DNA from: Macrobrachium rosenbergii
Lineage: Eukaryota; Arthropoda; Malacostraca; Decapoda; Palaemonidae
Direction of reading: 5' to 3'
DNA length: 64,000 nucleotides
Assembly (NCBI RefSeq): GCF_040412425.1
Contig: NC_089795.1
Coordinates: forward strand, 83,698,663-83,762,662
In this document: positions 36,256-50,170 of the stretch, piece by piece
Layout: every line of letters starts with the position of its first letter
Numbering within the stretch: position 1 is the first letter of the stretch
Position numbers and translations under genes: made by a program
Notes under the pieces: model-generated
What the model was told of the DNA's origin: nothing
The model's input: the letters and a program-made list of their open reading frames with translations, nothing else
The model's database searches: none

Positions 36256-37124
36256 ATCATCTGTTTTCTCTCGAATATCGACGTTTCCCTTCGATCATTC
36301 TCGTCGGCAGGAAGCGCGCTGAACATCGTTCGAATTTCAAAACCATTTCCGCTCTGGTCGTTTTCTTTTTTTTTTATTTCGATTCAAATAACAAGACAGT
36401 TTTCTACAAGACAGTAATACGACATAATACCCGAACACTTCTCATAACATTGTTACCATTACCATTGTTGTCGGAAAAGCTAAAGGGAGTTAATAATATC
36501 AGAACTACTTATTTTTAGATAAGGTATATCTGCCTACCTTCCTGTTTACAACGCTTGCAAGTATAGAAAGCTTTATTCTTCATATGTCTATAGCTAGCCA
36601 TCTCTCGGACCAGATGTGTGTATGTTCGTGAAGGAACATACACGCATATCTATACTGCAAAGATTTATCTGTTTATATATATAATGTGTCTGCATATGTG
36701 AGCATGTGTGTGTGCGCGCGCATGTTTGTGTGTGTGTGTGTGTTCACCCATAGGGAGTCATTTCCAGGTGGTGTAACCCTTTGTTTCGAAGCAAATCTTC
36801 CTGGTTGAATTTGCCAGCCCCTTCCCCTTCTTCCCTCTATGTGCGACCCACCATAGTCGTCTAACTTCCAGGTAAATAATTCACACGCACACACAGATAT
36901 ATACTGTGTATGAATACACACACACACATATCTATATATGTGTGTGCGTTTGTGTGCATGTGTGACTTTTTTTATATTAACAGATATTAAGCCATAAATA
37001 TCGATTCATATGCGAGCCACCACGCACTGATGGAATTATGTATGTAGAGCACTTATTAGTTATTGCGTGTAATTTGTTCCCGAGGTATAGCGAATTGAAT
37101 ATAAACGACGTTTGTGGTTTAATG

Positions 37125-37126
<2 letters not shown>
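36256..37126. other. Gene-free DNA with (GT)n/(CA)n runs
   Basis: GT-rich dinucleotide runs at about 36706-36742 and 36916-36962. No gene is supported. Confidence 0.5.
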
Positions 37127-37198
<72 letters not shown>

Positions 37199-37224
37199 TT
37201 ATATACATATGTATGCATAAATAC

Positions 37225-37304
<80 letters not shown>
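37127..37304. repeat. Two (AT)n arrays separated by about 30 bp
   Basis: Arrays at about 37127-37193 and 37221-37304. The short spacer (TTTATATACATATGTATGC..) is itself AT-rich. They account for all long open frames here. Confidence 0.95.
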
Positions 37305-37307
<3 letters not shown>

Positions 37308-40300
37308 CTTTCTCTATATTTACCCTCATACAGAGGGGCTTCTACTGCTACTTGGGATGGTTCTTTGATTTACCATCATTTCCATTATTTGCCCTCGTTT
37401 TCACTCCCACTATCTTTTTTACTTCTTTATGCATCCGTTAAGGTACCTATGCATAATCCTCTCTTCCATACAGCTACACTTCAAACAACCTTTTTTTCTT
37501 TTTCTTAAAGATCTCATTTTCTTATCACGACACTTGATGCTTTAACTACCCCTCCCCCCCCTTCCCTCTTACACAAACAAACAATATTTTAAGATCCAAA
37601 CCTTGAATTTTCCGAACTCCATATATTCCATCAAGCATCTTCTCTTTTATCGCTACTTTTCTTTCTTTCTTATCAAATTTACCTGCCTCGATTACATTTA
37701 CAGCCGCTGTTTCATCGCGGTCTCCTACCAAGATTTCTGTAGATTTTAACAATTCACTCAACTAAATAAATGCTGAGATATATTTCAAGCTGCCTTCGCC
37801 TTTTATTTTATATATTCATCGACTTGTCCTTCCGTCCACTCTCTAGTAACACATGGTTTAACAAACTCTTTCGTCACCATTTTCCCTCACTTAAGTATAC
37901 ATATGTACATTGATATTCTTTGAAAACTACATTTTTCCATAATTCAAGCTAATTCCAGAACATATGTCCACAGTTCTTCTTTCGTTCTCATTTACTTCCG
38001 AACTCTATACTTACCAAATGAGTCATCTTCGTGTATTCAAAAGGACCTGAAAAGTTTACAATAGTTTACCATGAATATTTTCTCTTAACAGGGGAGAAAA
38101 CATCTTTCGAAGAAAATTATTTTACGGCGATGACCAATTATTTCAAGGGTAACTATTGAATAGTATTCCTCAAAGTACTTTAACAAATTTAAATTCTGAT
38201 GTACCTTGAAATAGAAGAAAATGAAAACCATGAAAATACATTTACAAATATATGTTAAATAAATACTTTATAAATCTGTTTTAAATACTTTAATTTTCGT
38301 ATACTGTCTTAACTATATTAAATCATCGGCACATTTGGAATCAAGACTGTCAGATAATTCACTTCGGATATGGGCTAGGTACGGACCATCCCATTAAGAT
38401 TTGTGTGAAAAGCAGTTTTGAATATCTGAGTATCAGAGGTATAAATTCTGTGTAACAGAAGCATGTACAGAGCCTCGTGTAGCTGACAGGTGTATTGAAC
38501 AAACTTTTCCAACTGAGCTCAACGCCACTTTTTAGAGGGATGGTAAAAAGAGGATAGACACAGATGTGGCTTCTAATCAACGGCAGATTCAAAGTATACT
38601 CTGCAGTTGCACTGTATGTCAATATATGTAAACTATTAAGATATAATTCCTTTACTTTTGATTTCAGTATAGGCTTAAAATTTTTGCTTAACCTTCAAAT
38701 ACATTATCAGTGATATTCTGTCATTCTGTCGGTCCGTTAGACCATTTACAGTGGTTGTGAACTTACCAAGCGTGGTTATTAGTTCAGGGTTCAGCTAGCG
38801 TTAGTTTAAAATATCAGTAAAAACTATGACAACTGAAACTTGCAAAAGACGTTATAGTCCGACCTTAGTGGCAATGGGTCACAATGAGGCACATGAACCA
38901 CCGAGTGAGTGACTAAACCCAAAAGAATGTTCGTTACATTTAATTATGACAGTTATGAAAATAAATATTCATGAGAGCCCATTAAACACCTAAGAGTACA
39001 TTCTGACCGTCTTACCTTAATTGAGATTAAGTATATTTACACATAAATTGAGCTTTGCAACCTGTTCAAAATAATCCGGAAGTTGATGGTTCCCTGACTG
39101 AGAAACAATACTTCTCGTTTGGCCGTAAAGTCACAATAGCTCCACGACAAGCCCTCAGATATTTGTAGCTCTTATGTTGTTCCGTTTTTTAGTCTCCGTC
39201 ATGGCCAAAACTTTAACAATTATTTCCATAAAAGTTTTTTTTTATTTTTCTTGTCAGTAAGCTTAAAAATCTTTCGTATTTGTTTGGGCACGACGATATT
39301 CTTTTTTTTTTTTTTACTTTGTTTAATGTTTACATTTCGGCCTCAACAGTTAAGTGTCACGTCAATGTCAACCGAGGTCCGTTTGAAAACATGATTAGGC
39401 ATATTGACTGCACAAGCACAGGTCTTTTTTTATAGATAGCATAAGACCTATAAACGCATAATTCGATGATAATCAATCACCAACGTGACTACTAGTGAAT
39501 CAAATAGGTGAAGGTCCTCCCGAATCCCAGTCCAGTCCAGCATTTGCAGTTGGTGAGTACAGTAAGTTGTTTTGCCCTCCGCCGGAATAGTTCATATGTA
39601 AAGACTTTTGGTCTCGTTGACGTTTGTAAATTGCATATTTGTAATACATAGACTTTGCGATATTATTTTTACCAGTTTTTGGCTCCAAATCCGCTGTGGT
39701 TTAAGTCATAATAGCTGCAAGATAAATAGCTCTGAAGAAACTCGTGTAGGGTGTAGCCTACTCATCTGGTTGGGAAAATGTCGAGTTATTTTAACTTATT
39801 TTTTAGAAATTATATAACATTTTCTTGGGAAGAAATGCGACAAAGGCAGTACTAGGCCAAACCTATATAACAGCCAAAAAAGGAAAACGCTTTGTAATAT
39901 TTAGTTCATATGGTTTTTCTTGGGCTAATCAGTTATAGGCCTGACAGTGAACAGATGAGTCAGCTGTTTGCAGAACTCCGATAAAACTGAGATGAACGAA
40001 GGGTTTTGAACTCGAAAGGATCAAACGAATTATTACATTATTTTTATTAAACATCTTTGACTCAGCAGCAAAGAGTTAGGAATGGTTACATTTTATATAA
40101 AGCTCGGGCTAAAACCATTGTATTTTAAAATTTTGCAATTGGTGCCAAGCGTATTAGTTGCTAAGTAATATGAATTTCACCTCCACGACAAAAATGAAAA
40201 AAAAATCAATTTTAAATTACGCTTCGCCGAAGGTACGAGTTGAACAGACAGTTTACTGGGATCAATATTTAGAAAAATCATTGTAGAATTCGTGTAATAT

Positions 40301-42109
40301 TAACAACAAAGAAAATGGAAACTTAAATATAGGCAAGGTGGGCGGCCTTGAAAGTTTTGGCTAGTACTAACGTAGCTGTAGTGAGGGAAATTGGGAGAAC
40401 CACTTTTACATTTATTGACATGTAAATCCCATTCCAAGTCTTTCGTAACTTTCTCTATCATAATTTAACAGAAGGAATGATTATCGCTCCTTTAAATATC
40501 CATCCTACCATGTTGATGCCGGGGCCTGGGAGCATGCCTTGAGTGAAAAGTTAATACATAAACAACGGTTGGGCGACCTTTGCACGATTGTTACTTTTGT
40601 TTCGTACATGCCAGGAGTAAGACACCTTTTGGCATAAGGCCAGCTAATCTGTAATAGCGTTTGCAAAACCAGATACCTTAACTAAGACTATGGCAGGTGG
40701 GTAGAATAACAGAGACTTTTTGTAATATACACTTTATTAGTCTTGCTTGTTTTGATGTCTATTAAGGTCGATGTGGGCAAAACGTACGGCATTCTCGTTA
40801 GAAGTTCCATTAAAGGGGTGAAATGATTGTTCTATCATGTTATTCCACTCACTTTGTTCGCCTAAATTCAATTGCAAGTTTGTAAGTACTGTATTTCTTT
40901 GTGAGATGAGGTTACTAGCCTCATGGCCATTAGCTAGACTTCAAAAGTGAGCACCATTCAAACCGCATTCTGTGCACAGGTCTGGTGTGCTACACGGGAA
41001 CTATTATATTGCAGCCTAGGCTTAATTACAAGATGAGGTAACCCAAACTCGGACATTATGAAAGTTTGGACGCGCGCATGATTATCATTGTCGAAAAATC
41101 GAGATTAAAATCGCCACTGATAACGAGTGCGAAGTGTGGGTCAAGTAGTTGTCACAAATAATATGCAAATAATTCAACAAAATCATTATTTTTGATAAGT
41201 GAAAAATTTGCTTGGCGATAAACGATTGCCAGGAGAGTGTTTTGTTAGTAATCGATTAATTTTACGCTTAAGAATAAATGAAAATCAGTACAACGACCTT
41301 GCAGTTACCTATAACCTGGAGCACTTTAATCACATAATAAGATTAGATACGTCAGGACCTTTCTCCTCTTCACACGTAGAGTATTTTTCGACCAATTGAC
41401 CTCTCATTTTTGTAGTCAAATGGTGGTTGTCTGGCGGTTGCCAACAGCCGCCCTTCCCCCACTGTTTCTCTCTTTGTTCCTTTGCAATTTCTTTCTCGTG
41501 CTCATTTGTCTGACACAAATTTCTCATGACACGACAAGGAAATTTTTGTGAAATGTCAGGACTGAGAGGTAGGATTGCTGCGATCTTTGTCGGCGAATAT
41601 TACCGCCATGTGCGTTGCTACAGCGTTTTGGCTTTTCAAATCACCTTCACTATTTCGTGTTTCCCTTTTCACGTCTACTTTTGTACACTTATGTACACTG
41701 CTGTCATTGTGTGACAACTGCGTAGACCCAAGATCATTTTATGTATGTAATACATATAACCGCAAGATATAGACATTGTATACACGCATACACTCGTCTG
41801 ACCAGGGGGGAGTTCAGGCTACCATTCCCAGGTGATGTGATAGGCGCGTTCTGTCATCCTAAACGCCCTGTATAGGAGTCAGTAGTAAGAGAGAGAGAGA
41901 GACTCGCCCCGGGATGGATGACGGAAGTCAAATAATTTGCTACTGCTCGTTGCTTGCGCACAGCTTATGCCACCTTATGTTCCTTTCCATGAAATCTAGA
42001 GTTTAGGTAACTTACCAAATTCAGTGACACCTAAAAAATAAGGCTAGTCCCATGAGACTCATTTAATCTGTAGATTTTTATATAAATCTACAGATATATA
42101 AATCTGTAG

Positions 42110-42111
<2 letters not shown>
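37305..42111. other. Gene-free DNA, 4.8 kb
   Basis: The longest stretch without a recognised gene or repeat. It has short poly-T runs (39301-39315), pyrimidine-rich DNA near 37480-37560 and small open frames of 60-90 codons (for example 38359-38622 and 39500-39688) without motifs. Long introns or intergenic DNA are both possible. Confidence 0.5.

Positions 42112-42192
<81 letters not shown>
42112..42192. repeat. (CT)n microsatellite, about 80 bp
   Basis: An uninterrupted CT array, next to a small ATCTACAGAT palindromic patch at 42075-42110. Confidence 0.95.
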
Positions 42193-42196
<4 letters not shown>

Positions 42197-44557
42197 AGAA
42201 TATTAAGGCAGACAATCAATTCCATTTACTAGACCCATACCGCTGAGCTTTGTCGACCAGGCAGGAAGATTTTATCCAGATTTCTCGGAACTTTCTCTGT
42301 GTTTGCTACATTGCCAAATGTCCTGATTTTCTCGCATGAAGATGAGGCTTACTTAAGGAATCAATTTTCTAATCGAGTGCCAGTTTCCGCTCCAAATCTG
42401 CAATCCTCTTAAGGTTACATGATTCGGTGACTACTTCCCTCTCCCCAACAAAGAGTTGGAATCCTCATCTTGCTTATGTTTTTCTGAGTCTCGTAACCTC
42501 TTTAAGTTTTTATTTTGTAATTTGTTTTCTTCGGTGCGGGCTAAAAATGGCATTAAGATTACCCGTCTTATCATCTGTACTCGTAAGAAATAAATAAATT
42601 TCACTTAATTTTGTTTTTCACTTTTAATGAGTTTAAAGGTTATGATCATTTTCTGCTCGGCTAGACAGAACTTTTTTTTTTTTTTTTTTACTTCGCATCA
42701 TTCGCTTGATTACGACTTTTTCTAAGTATTTTTTCAAGTTATAATATAAAAATAATTCAAATATGCTCCGTTCCCTGATGACAGGAGAGTCTGAAAGGAC
42801 GTCCAGGCGTACAGTCATTTTAGCCTAATTAGTTCGCCAACACTGACTGGCCATTTTACTTTTAAAGATAGTCTAACGGGAAAAAAAAGCAAGTGTCTCC
42901 CTGAATCTTTTGTGTTACTAACATGAACCTTTACTCTGATTTCCACCTCTTATGGAAACCCCGTCTTCCCTAGACCTTGGCCTAAACTACATTTTGAATA
43001 TATCACGTTAGTGAGTAGTGACCAAAGAATTACTTTAATGTCGCGCCAATATCATTGACTTATTTTTTACTTTTAGGAAGACTCGCAACTTAGACTGTTT
43101 AAAAAATGAAAACGATGACTTTGCGCAAAGGAGAAATGATTATTTGATGTGCCTGATGTATTTAATGCGCCTATTTCGATTGTAGTCCGAAAGAAATACG
43201 AACAGTAGACGGCAGTAAAAGTCATTTAGAGTGTCTCCTACCCAAAGTGCTTTACTTCCTTACATTATCTCTACCCTTTTGTCTCTTTCCACTTAATTGT
43301 TCAACTTCTTGAGCTGTATCTTGCTCCGATTTTCACTGTTTTGTTGAAATTCCATTGGGCGAGTTTTTCTAGAACAGTGACTGGCGGTCTCGATGAATCG
43401 CTTTACAGTGATTTTCAAAGGAATATGAGAAACGGCATCACTATCTCCGGCACATTCGATAATCGTATTGCCTCATTTGTTTTGACAGTACCCGTGAGAA
43501 CTGACAATATTATTTGCTGCCCTTCAGTTTATCTTAAATTAAGTCTGATAAAGATGAAGCGATTCACCATCTCGTGGTTGCATAATTCGAGTGACTTTGT
43601 TGATGATAAATACTCTTCACTGCGTTCATTTTTCCGTTATTGTCTTTCATATGGCACAGTCAGGTTTAAATTAATATCTGAAACAAAGTCAAACAGCATC
43701 ATGATCCGGCAGGTGTACTAATCAAGTACCAGGTGCCCAGAACCATTTTCGAAACTGCATTGTATTGTGGGTAAATATTAAAACGTCACATTACAACCCT
43801 GGACCTTAGAAATGACTCCTGCAGGCAGAAATACTTAGAAATTTCTCTCAGTTTAGAAGACCAACGTCACAAGAGCCATTACACAGAAACAAGCTTAATG
43901 TTACGAATGTTTTGAAGGATTTTTAAAGATTTTGGGCTAAGTCATGAGATAACATTTCTTACAAGCAGACACCCCACCCCCTTCCCTGCCCCCATCATAT
44001 ATGTGACAAACTATAGAGTGTTAAATAACCTCAGATTGTTTTTCTGGAGCATCTTGATATTCCCTGACGTGAGTGATAACGATCTACGTTTCATTTCAGG
44101 CTTTTAGTCTTATGTAACCGTGTTCAGCGGAATAGTATCACTTACATCCTGTTCATAACTAAGGCTTACAGAGTGATGGGGCAGTTCATTACAGTTTGAA
44201 CGCTTATGAATGACTGATAACTAAAACCTAAAGGAAGTTCTCCATTGGTTTACATTTCGTTTCTCTACAGTACATGTTAACACACATCTATAAATAAGCA
44301 GGTATCAGTTTTATGCAACTAGGCAGGGTACGTGGTAAACGATCGTGACGGATACAGTCTTATGGAACAGTTGTGACAATAACTTGATAACAGGCCTTGT
44401 TATCTCGATGAATATTCTCTTTGTATACAGAACAAAAGATCCATAAAAAGACACGTGTTACATAAACTTTATAAGCCTGGTGTAAATCAGCCAGGTTGGG
44501 TAGGATTGGTGAAACACAAACAGGAGAGGCACTCTTTTGATTTTAATATGTCTGTTT
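42193..44557. other. Gene-free DNA with an unexplained 126-codon open frame
   Basis: A plus-strand open frame at 43341-43721 encodes 126 residues of mixed composition. I recognise no domain, see no good splice context, and do not call it a gene. Nothing else is supported. Confidence 0.45.
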
Positions 44558-44872
44558 CCCGTAGGGGGGTAGCGCCGTTAGTGCACCTCATGCGGTGCAC
44601 TGTGGGCATTATTTAAGGTTCTTTGCGGCGTGCCTTCGGCCCCTAGCTGCAACTCCTTTCGTTCCTTTTACTGTACCTCCTTTCATATTCTCTTTCGTCC
44701 ATCTTACTTTCCAGCCTCTTCTAACAATTGATTCATAGTGCAACTGCGAGGTTTTCCTCATGTTACACCTTTCAAACCTTATACTGTCAATTTCCGTTTC
44801 AGCGCCGAGTGACTTCATAGGTCCCAGTGCTTGGCCTTTGGCCTAAATTCTATATTCAATTCAATTCAGTTC
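44558..44872 (+). repeat. Rep A, full-length (copy 5)
   Basis: A well-kept copy from CCCGTAGGGGGG to GGCCTAAATTCTATATTC with an ATTCA-type tail. The GTGCACCTC..GCGGTGCAC hairpin at its head is intact. Confidence 0.9.
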
Positions 44873-45402
44873 ATTTGAAAGGCGGACTACTTGTTGGTCA
44901 GCAAATAAATTATAAACAAAGAGTATAACTCCCAGCTTGGAGTCACCGTTTCTGACATGCGAAGCCCAGTTGTTACAAAGGGGGTTAGCTGAGATGTGAT
45001 TAGAAACAAACGTTATTCGCAAGATAACGTACAGAGGAATTTGGCTATTAATTATTAGTATTAGTCATATTCTTTCTATTCCTGTTCTTCTCCGAAATGG
45101 ACATTGCAATAGGATCATGGGAAGATATGAAAACTGAAGTGTAATAAAAAGTAACTCCGCTTCGGTCTATCAAAGATCTCCTCATGGGATGGTTTTGATT
45201 TTGTCAGCGTATGACGAGTTTTAATATTCGTAGGTCCGGCCTTCCATCTGTTCAATAGATTAATTAATGCGAATATTTTAAGGGTGAAAAATGGCATCCT
45301 GTCAAAAGCCAAGTTGCCTTTTACTTAATATTAAATATTCATGTGGAGTAAATGCGTATTGGGTTTTCAAAATTTTTGATTAATTTGGAAATATTTATTT
45401 CT

Positions 45403-45403
45403 A

Positions 45404-45454
<51 letters not shown>

Positions 45455-45550
45455 GAAAAGGAGAATACATTTTGGTATATATTTACACTTACGCCATTGC
45501 CGATTTCTTCATTATTATTATTATTACTATTATTTTTATTACTATTATTC
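45403..45550. repeat. (ATT)n microsatellite, two blocks
   Basis: A perfect block at about 45403-45454 and a broken one at about 45511-45550. Confidence 0.9.
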
Positions 45551-45702
45551 GTCCCAAGATCCAGATTGTTATTTACTGGTCGGGACCTTAGTATCATTAT
45601 CATTAATTTTTGTCCTATCCAGTGTTCTCGAAGGTAACCTCCTTTAGTCTCGATCTGTGTGTAAGAAACCTCGAGAACACTAAAAATCCTAGACATCCTT
45701 TT

Positions 45703-46095
45703 TGGTTTTCTGTAAAAGAAAACTATTGTGCCGGCTTTGTCTGTCCTTCCGCACTTTATTCTGTCCTCCCTCAGATCTTAAACACTACTGAGGCTAGAGC
45801 GCTGCAAATTTTATGTTGACCATCCACCCTCCAATCATCAAGCATACCAAACTGTAGCTCTCTAGCCTCGGTGGTTTTTATTTGATCTAAGGTTAGAGTT
45901 AGCCATAACCGTGCTTCTGGCAACGATGTAGGATAGGACAACACCGGGCCGTGGTTAAAGTTTCATGGGCCGCGGCGCATGCAGCATTATGCCGAGACCA
46001 CCGAAAGATAGATCTGTTTTCGATGGCCTTGATTATACGGTGTAACGGCTGTACAGAAAGCTCGATTGCGCAGAAGAAACTTCGCCGAATTTTTT
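45703..46095 (+). repeat. Rep B (copy 2)
   Basis: A full-length counterpart of 30555-30943. Its long arms are well kept (CTACTGAGGCTAGAGCGCTGC against CTCTCTAGCCTCGGTGG). The terminal stem-loop has diverged (GCGCAGAAGAAACTTCGCCG). No coding capacity is seen. Confidence 0.8.
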
Positions 46096-46736
46096 ACTTG
46101 TTATACATCGTGCAGTGTGGGGGCGCTTGCCTAATAAAACCTCGTGGACTGGTTCTCTTATCCTTAACATTGCGTGAGTACGTAGCTCGGATAAAAGAGG
46201 GCGATGTCTGGAGATTTAACGTCCGTGTTCAGAAAGGAAAAAATGAAGTTGAATTTGATTCTGCGAGGATAGACAATGGGTCTCAGTAAGGCAAGCGAGA
46301 CCCGAGAAACCACCAGAAAATTAATGATACTGGTAGTTACTCTTAGGAGCAATGAACCAACAAGGAACGCAAACAAGCAAGAACAGACTGCACATGAGAC
46401 TATCAACACCCGCAGCAGCCTGACCTTGGGAGCTTTTGTGTTCATTCACGAGTCTTCCTGCTTGCTCCTCCGCTGATGCTTTGCCAATGCGCTTGCGGGC
46501 ATGCATCCTATCGTACGTGCTTGATGTAAACTACTGGGGGTAAAACAAGAGTTTCAATCAAACTTGTGATACGTTCGATGACTGTGTATGTACTAGTGTA
46601 CTGGAGTGTGCTTGTGTTGCGATGTGGTGTAGCTGCTGTCAACGAGAGAGAGAGAGAGAGTTAGCAATCAGGAAGAGTTGTGAGGATCTGAAATGTTGTA
46701 TTAAGATTTACCAAATGTAAGAGAGGTTGGGATGCC

Positions 46737-46777
<41 letters not shown>

Positions 46778-47235
46778 TAGAGAGTAAGTTACTGTGCTCT
46801 CTAGTGTATTCCCAAATGTCTGCATCACTTCCTTATTGAAAACTTCTTCTCGCCAAGCCTTAGACTAAAGAGAATAGGTTCCTTTCCTGTTAATATTAAA
46901 TTTTGGTAGTTCATGCATTAGGAGCAATCTTTAAAAGCCATTTTTATCGTTCAGAAAGGGGTTCTCTCCTGAATTTAAAACTAGGTGGTTTTGCCAGTTA
47001 CTTAACTCCAAATATGTGGTGGAGGTTGCAGCGATGATGTAATTGCTTTAACTCAGGCAATATACCAAGAGCTAAGTTGTAATGATGTACCACGCGGTAA
47101 AGTGTACAGATATCTAGATATGCCTTAAATGAAATGAACGATGCTACTATACCAAAAATAATGTTGATTAGATGTAAAAAGGAAGAAATAGTTTGCTGTA
47201 GAAATTGAGGTATAATTAGCAGCTTACTTGACACA

Positions 47236-47238
<3 letters not shown>
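46096..47238. other. Gene-free DNA with two (GA)n runs
   Basis: (GA)n at about 46645-46660 and 46739-46775. Short open frames are not supported. Confidence 0.5.
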
Positions 47239-47298
<60 letters not shown>

Positions 47299-47362
47299 CT
47301 ATATATACTCTACTCAATACATACATACATACATACATACATACATACATACATACATACAT
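47239..47362. repeat. (AT)n followed by (ATAC)n
   Basis: An AT array at about 47239-47295 and about 12 ATAC units at 47315-47362. Confidence 0.95.
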
Positions 47363-47930
47363 GTATATATAAAATGTGTGTGACATATGTACGTGTATAT
47401 ATACAAATTAATAGCAGGTGGCTCCAGAGAAAGTTACCAACACAACGATCATTTGCACGATGATTCTTCAACCCTCATTTCAGTACAGTGCTTCGCTAAG
47501 CCAAAAGCCAGGGAAGTGATAAGCAACACTCTATTATGATAATATGTTCAGAAGAAAGCGAAAAACCAGGAAGGGTCAAAGAGTTGAGTTGAAAGACGCA
47601 CAAACTGATGAGTCAGAGTGTCGTAAGAGTCAGTTGCTGAAACATATATGAAACCCCTGTGCAGAAAACTTCATCAGTATTAGTCATTTTTTACATCTAC
47701 GAAGAAGACTCACCATCAGTATGTTAAATCCCTAATAGACACGCTGCATCATTACATTTGTCTTGCACGCGATCTCACATTTCCAGTACCTCTTTCACGA
47801 CATCTAACTCTTTTACACATTTTCCCACAAACCTGTCATCTTCCATTCTTTCCACATGACCAAACCATCTCTGAACTTTGATCCATCCTTTCACTTCCAC
47901 AAACTTTTTCCCCATTATATGTATATATCA

Positions 47931-48095
47931 TCCACCCTCTTTAACAATTGCTTCATGTTGCAACTGCGAGGTATTCCTCCTGTTACACCTTTCAAACCTT
48001 CTTACTGTCTATTTCCCTCCCAGCGCTGAATGACCTCATAGGTCCCAATGCTTGGCCTTTGGCCTAAACTCTATGTTTTATTCTATTCTGTTCTA
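47931..48095 (+). repeat. Rep A, 5'-truncated (copy 6)
   Basis: Only the 3' half, from ATCCACCCTC through CTGCGAGGTATTCCTCCTG to the TTCTATTCTG tail. It is inserted in the LINE at 47690-48640. Confidence 0.85.
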
Positions 48096-48153
48096 TATGT
48101 ATATCCACATTTCTCACCTTTTCAGTTGTTCTTCTGCCTCATATACTGTACTA

Positions 48154-48465
48154 CCCCGTAGGGGGTTAGTGCCGTCATCGCACCTCATGTGGTGCACTGT
48201 TGGCATTACTTAAGGTTCTTTGCAGCGTTCCTTCGGCAACTAGCTGCAACCTCTTTCGTTCCTTTTACTGTACTTCCTTGCATATTCTCTTTCTTCCATC
48301 TTACTCTTCACTTTCTCCTAACAATTGATTCATTGTGCAACTGCGAGGTTTTCCTCCTATTATACCTTTGAAACCTTTTACTGCCAATTTCCATTTCAGC
48401 GCTGAATGACCTCATAGGTCCCAGGGCTTGGCCTTCAGTCTGAATTCTATATTAAATTTTATTCA
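48154..48465 (+). repeat. Rep A, full-length (copy 7)
   Basis: It runs from CCCCGTAGGGGGTTAG to a tail ending ATTTTATTCAG. It lies within the same LINE copy. Its two flanks match those of copy 2 (21204-21505). Confidence 0.9.
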
Positions 48466-48912
48466 GTATACTGTGCTGTACTCTGCAGATATTTCATATC
48501 AACAGCCTCCACATTTTTTTCTCATTAGGCTAATCAACGTCCACTCATCACTTTCATAAAGGAAGGAGAATTAGCTCATGAATCCCTTTATACATTCTCG
48601 CCTTAGCTTCCAAGGACACCCAAAGTTTCCTTGCAGTCTTTTGCGCGCACCCTGCTGCCTTCCTTGTTTGGTACACGTACAGAAACGTCAAGCCTCTAAA
48701 CGTCTGCTACAATTTTTTTGGCCAACGGCGTGGGTGTGTCCTAAAACCTCATTAAATAGGATATCTGGCCCACAGTGCATCCTGGATATTGTCTACAATA
48801 ATAGGGTGATAATCGGATGTTTACCAACGGGTCTACGCTACATTTACAAATTGGGTTCCACCTTCAACCTCCGACCCTAACAGGAAGTGAAACAACAACA
48901 AAAAAGTATATA

Positions 48913-49176
48913 TTAGTTTAACCAGACCACTGAGCTGATTAACAGCTCTCCTAGGGCTGGCCCGAAGGATTAGACTTATTTTACGTGGCTAGGAACCAAT
49001 TGGTTAACTAGCAACGGGACCTACAGCTTATTGTGGGATCCGAACCACATTTTAGCGAGAAATGAATTTCTGTCACCAGAAATAAATTCCTCTAATTCTT
49101 CATTAGCCGGCCGGAGACTCGAACTCGGGCCTAGCGAGTGCTAGGCGACAACTCTACCGACTCGCCCAACGAGGAA
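48913..49176 (-). mobile_element. tRNA-derived SINE (copy c)
   Basis: The reverse-oriented full copy. Read on the minus strand it starts with TCCTCGTTGGGCGAGTCGG, has the B-box GAGTTCGAGTCTCC and ends in GGTTAAACTAATATA. It shares its body with copies a and b. Confidence 0.85.
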
Positions 49177-49271
49177 CTAAATGAAACAACAGGAATTACA
49201 AGGATACATCCCAACTAACTTAACATAGGGTGCTGGATCGTACTGGGGGTTGGAAGGTGGAGTTGGTTGGT

Positions 49272-49575
49272 TGGAATTGGAATATAAAATTTGGGCCAAA
49301 GGCCAAGTTCTGGGACCTACGAGGTCATTCAGAGCTGAAAGGGATATTGAGAGTAAAGTAGGTTTGAAAGGTGTAACAGGAGGAAAACCTCGCAGTTGCA
49401 TTATAAAACAATTGTAAGGAGAGGATGGAAAGTAAGATGGAAAAATGAAAATATGAACGGAGGTAAAATAAAATGAATGAAAGCGGTTGCAGGTAGGGGT
49501 CGAAGGACATATAAAAGAACCTTGAGTAATGCTTCAGTCACACCGCGGCCACTGACTGGCGCTACCCTCCTAAGG
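49272..49575 (-). repeat. Rep A, full-length (copy 8)
   Basis: Reverse-oriented. The 5' head has diverged (ACTGACTGGCGCTACCCTCC), while the middle and 3' blocks are well kept. Confidence 0.85.
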
Positions 49576-50170
49576 GCGGGAGGGGTGGGGCGTTCGGTGG
49601 TGGGCGTTCCTTGCTCCTTTGAAACCCTCTTTATCTACCTTAACTGTGCATTTTGAAGGTAGAAACTTTGGAAATATAATTAAAACGTATGTAGAAATTT
49701 TGATAATCCTGATACAGACAGACTCTCCGGTTTTGGTTAACTGAAAAGTTATTCTTAATGCCACACACTCCGTTAGGCCTACATTTACCTTCATGCAGTT
49801 ACTTCTCTCACTCTGGAAGTTTCTGCACATCTGGTTAGTTGCTCAGTCACACTTTCACTGCCACACTGCAGCCTCTCAATGGTAATCCCATAAGGCCGCT
49901 GGGTTCTCGCCATTCTTCAGTCTCTTATTTGCTTTCAGCAAGCGCGAGAATTTTCATTTGGTTTCCCACAGATGTATTCATCGTAAGCTTATGTGTGCTT
50001 TGATAAAGAAATGCACTGATGTCATTGCTGTCAGTACCGTTGATAATTTAATGTTAGTTGTATCGTTGGTCTTGCCGCTAACATTGTCATCATCACCATC
50101 AACATTATAATTAACACTATTATTACTTTTGGTTCCATTGTCGTTAGTGAGATGCGTTTTAAAGAATACG

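Larger units (their letters stand above)
47690..48640 (-). pseudogene. LINE reverse transcriptase remnant (copy 4), with two Rep A insertions
   Basis: On the minus strand, KLWVSLEAKARMYKGIHELI (about 48624-48565) matches the family's late segment (..VSLEAKVRMYEGIVLPTLLYGSE). LINE DNA resumes at 48153-48096 between two Rep A copies. From 47900 to 47690 it reads KGWIKVQRWFGHVERMEDD, RFVGKCVKELDVVKEVLE, the C-terminal RWFGHVERM motif of this LINE type. It has stops and frameshifts throughout. Confidence 0.7.

Noticed and set aside
43341..43721. 126-codon plus-strand open frame
   Set aside because: No recognisable domain, no promoter or splice support, and length compatible with chance in AT-rich DNA. 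It could be revisited with transcript data.
45951..46289. 112-codon plus-strand open frame
   Set aside because: Its first half is Rep B sequence and the remainder has no recognisable motif.
47605..47660. CTGATGAG followed by GAAAC, resembling a hammerhead core
   Set aside because: The base before GAAA is T instead of C and the intervening bases do not pair as stem II.
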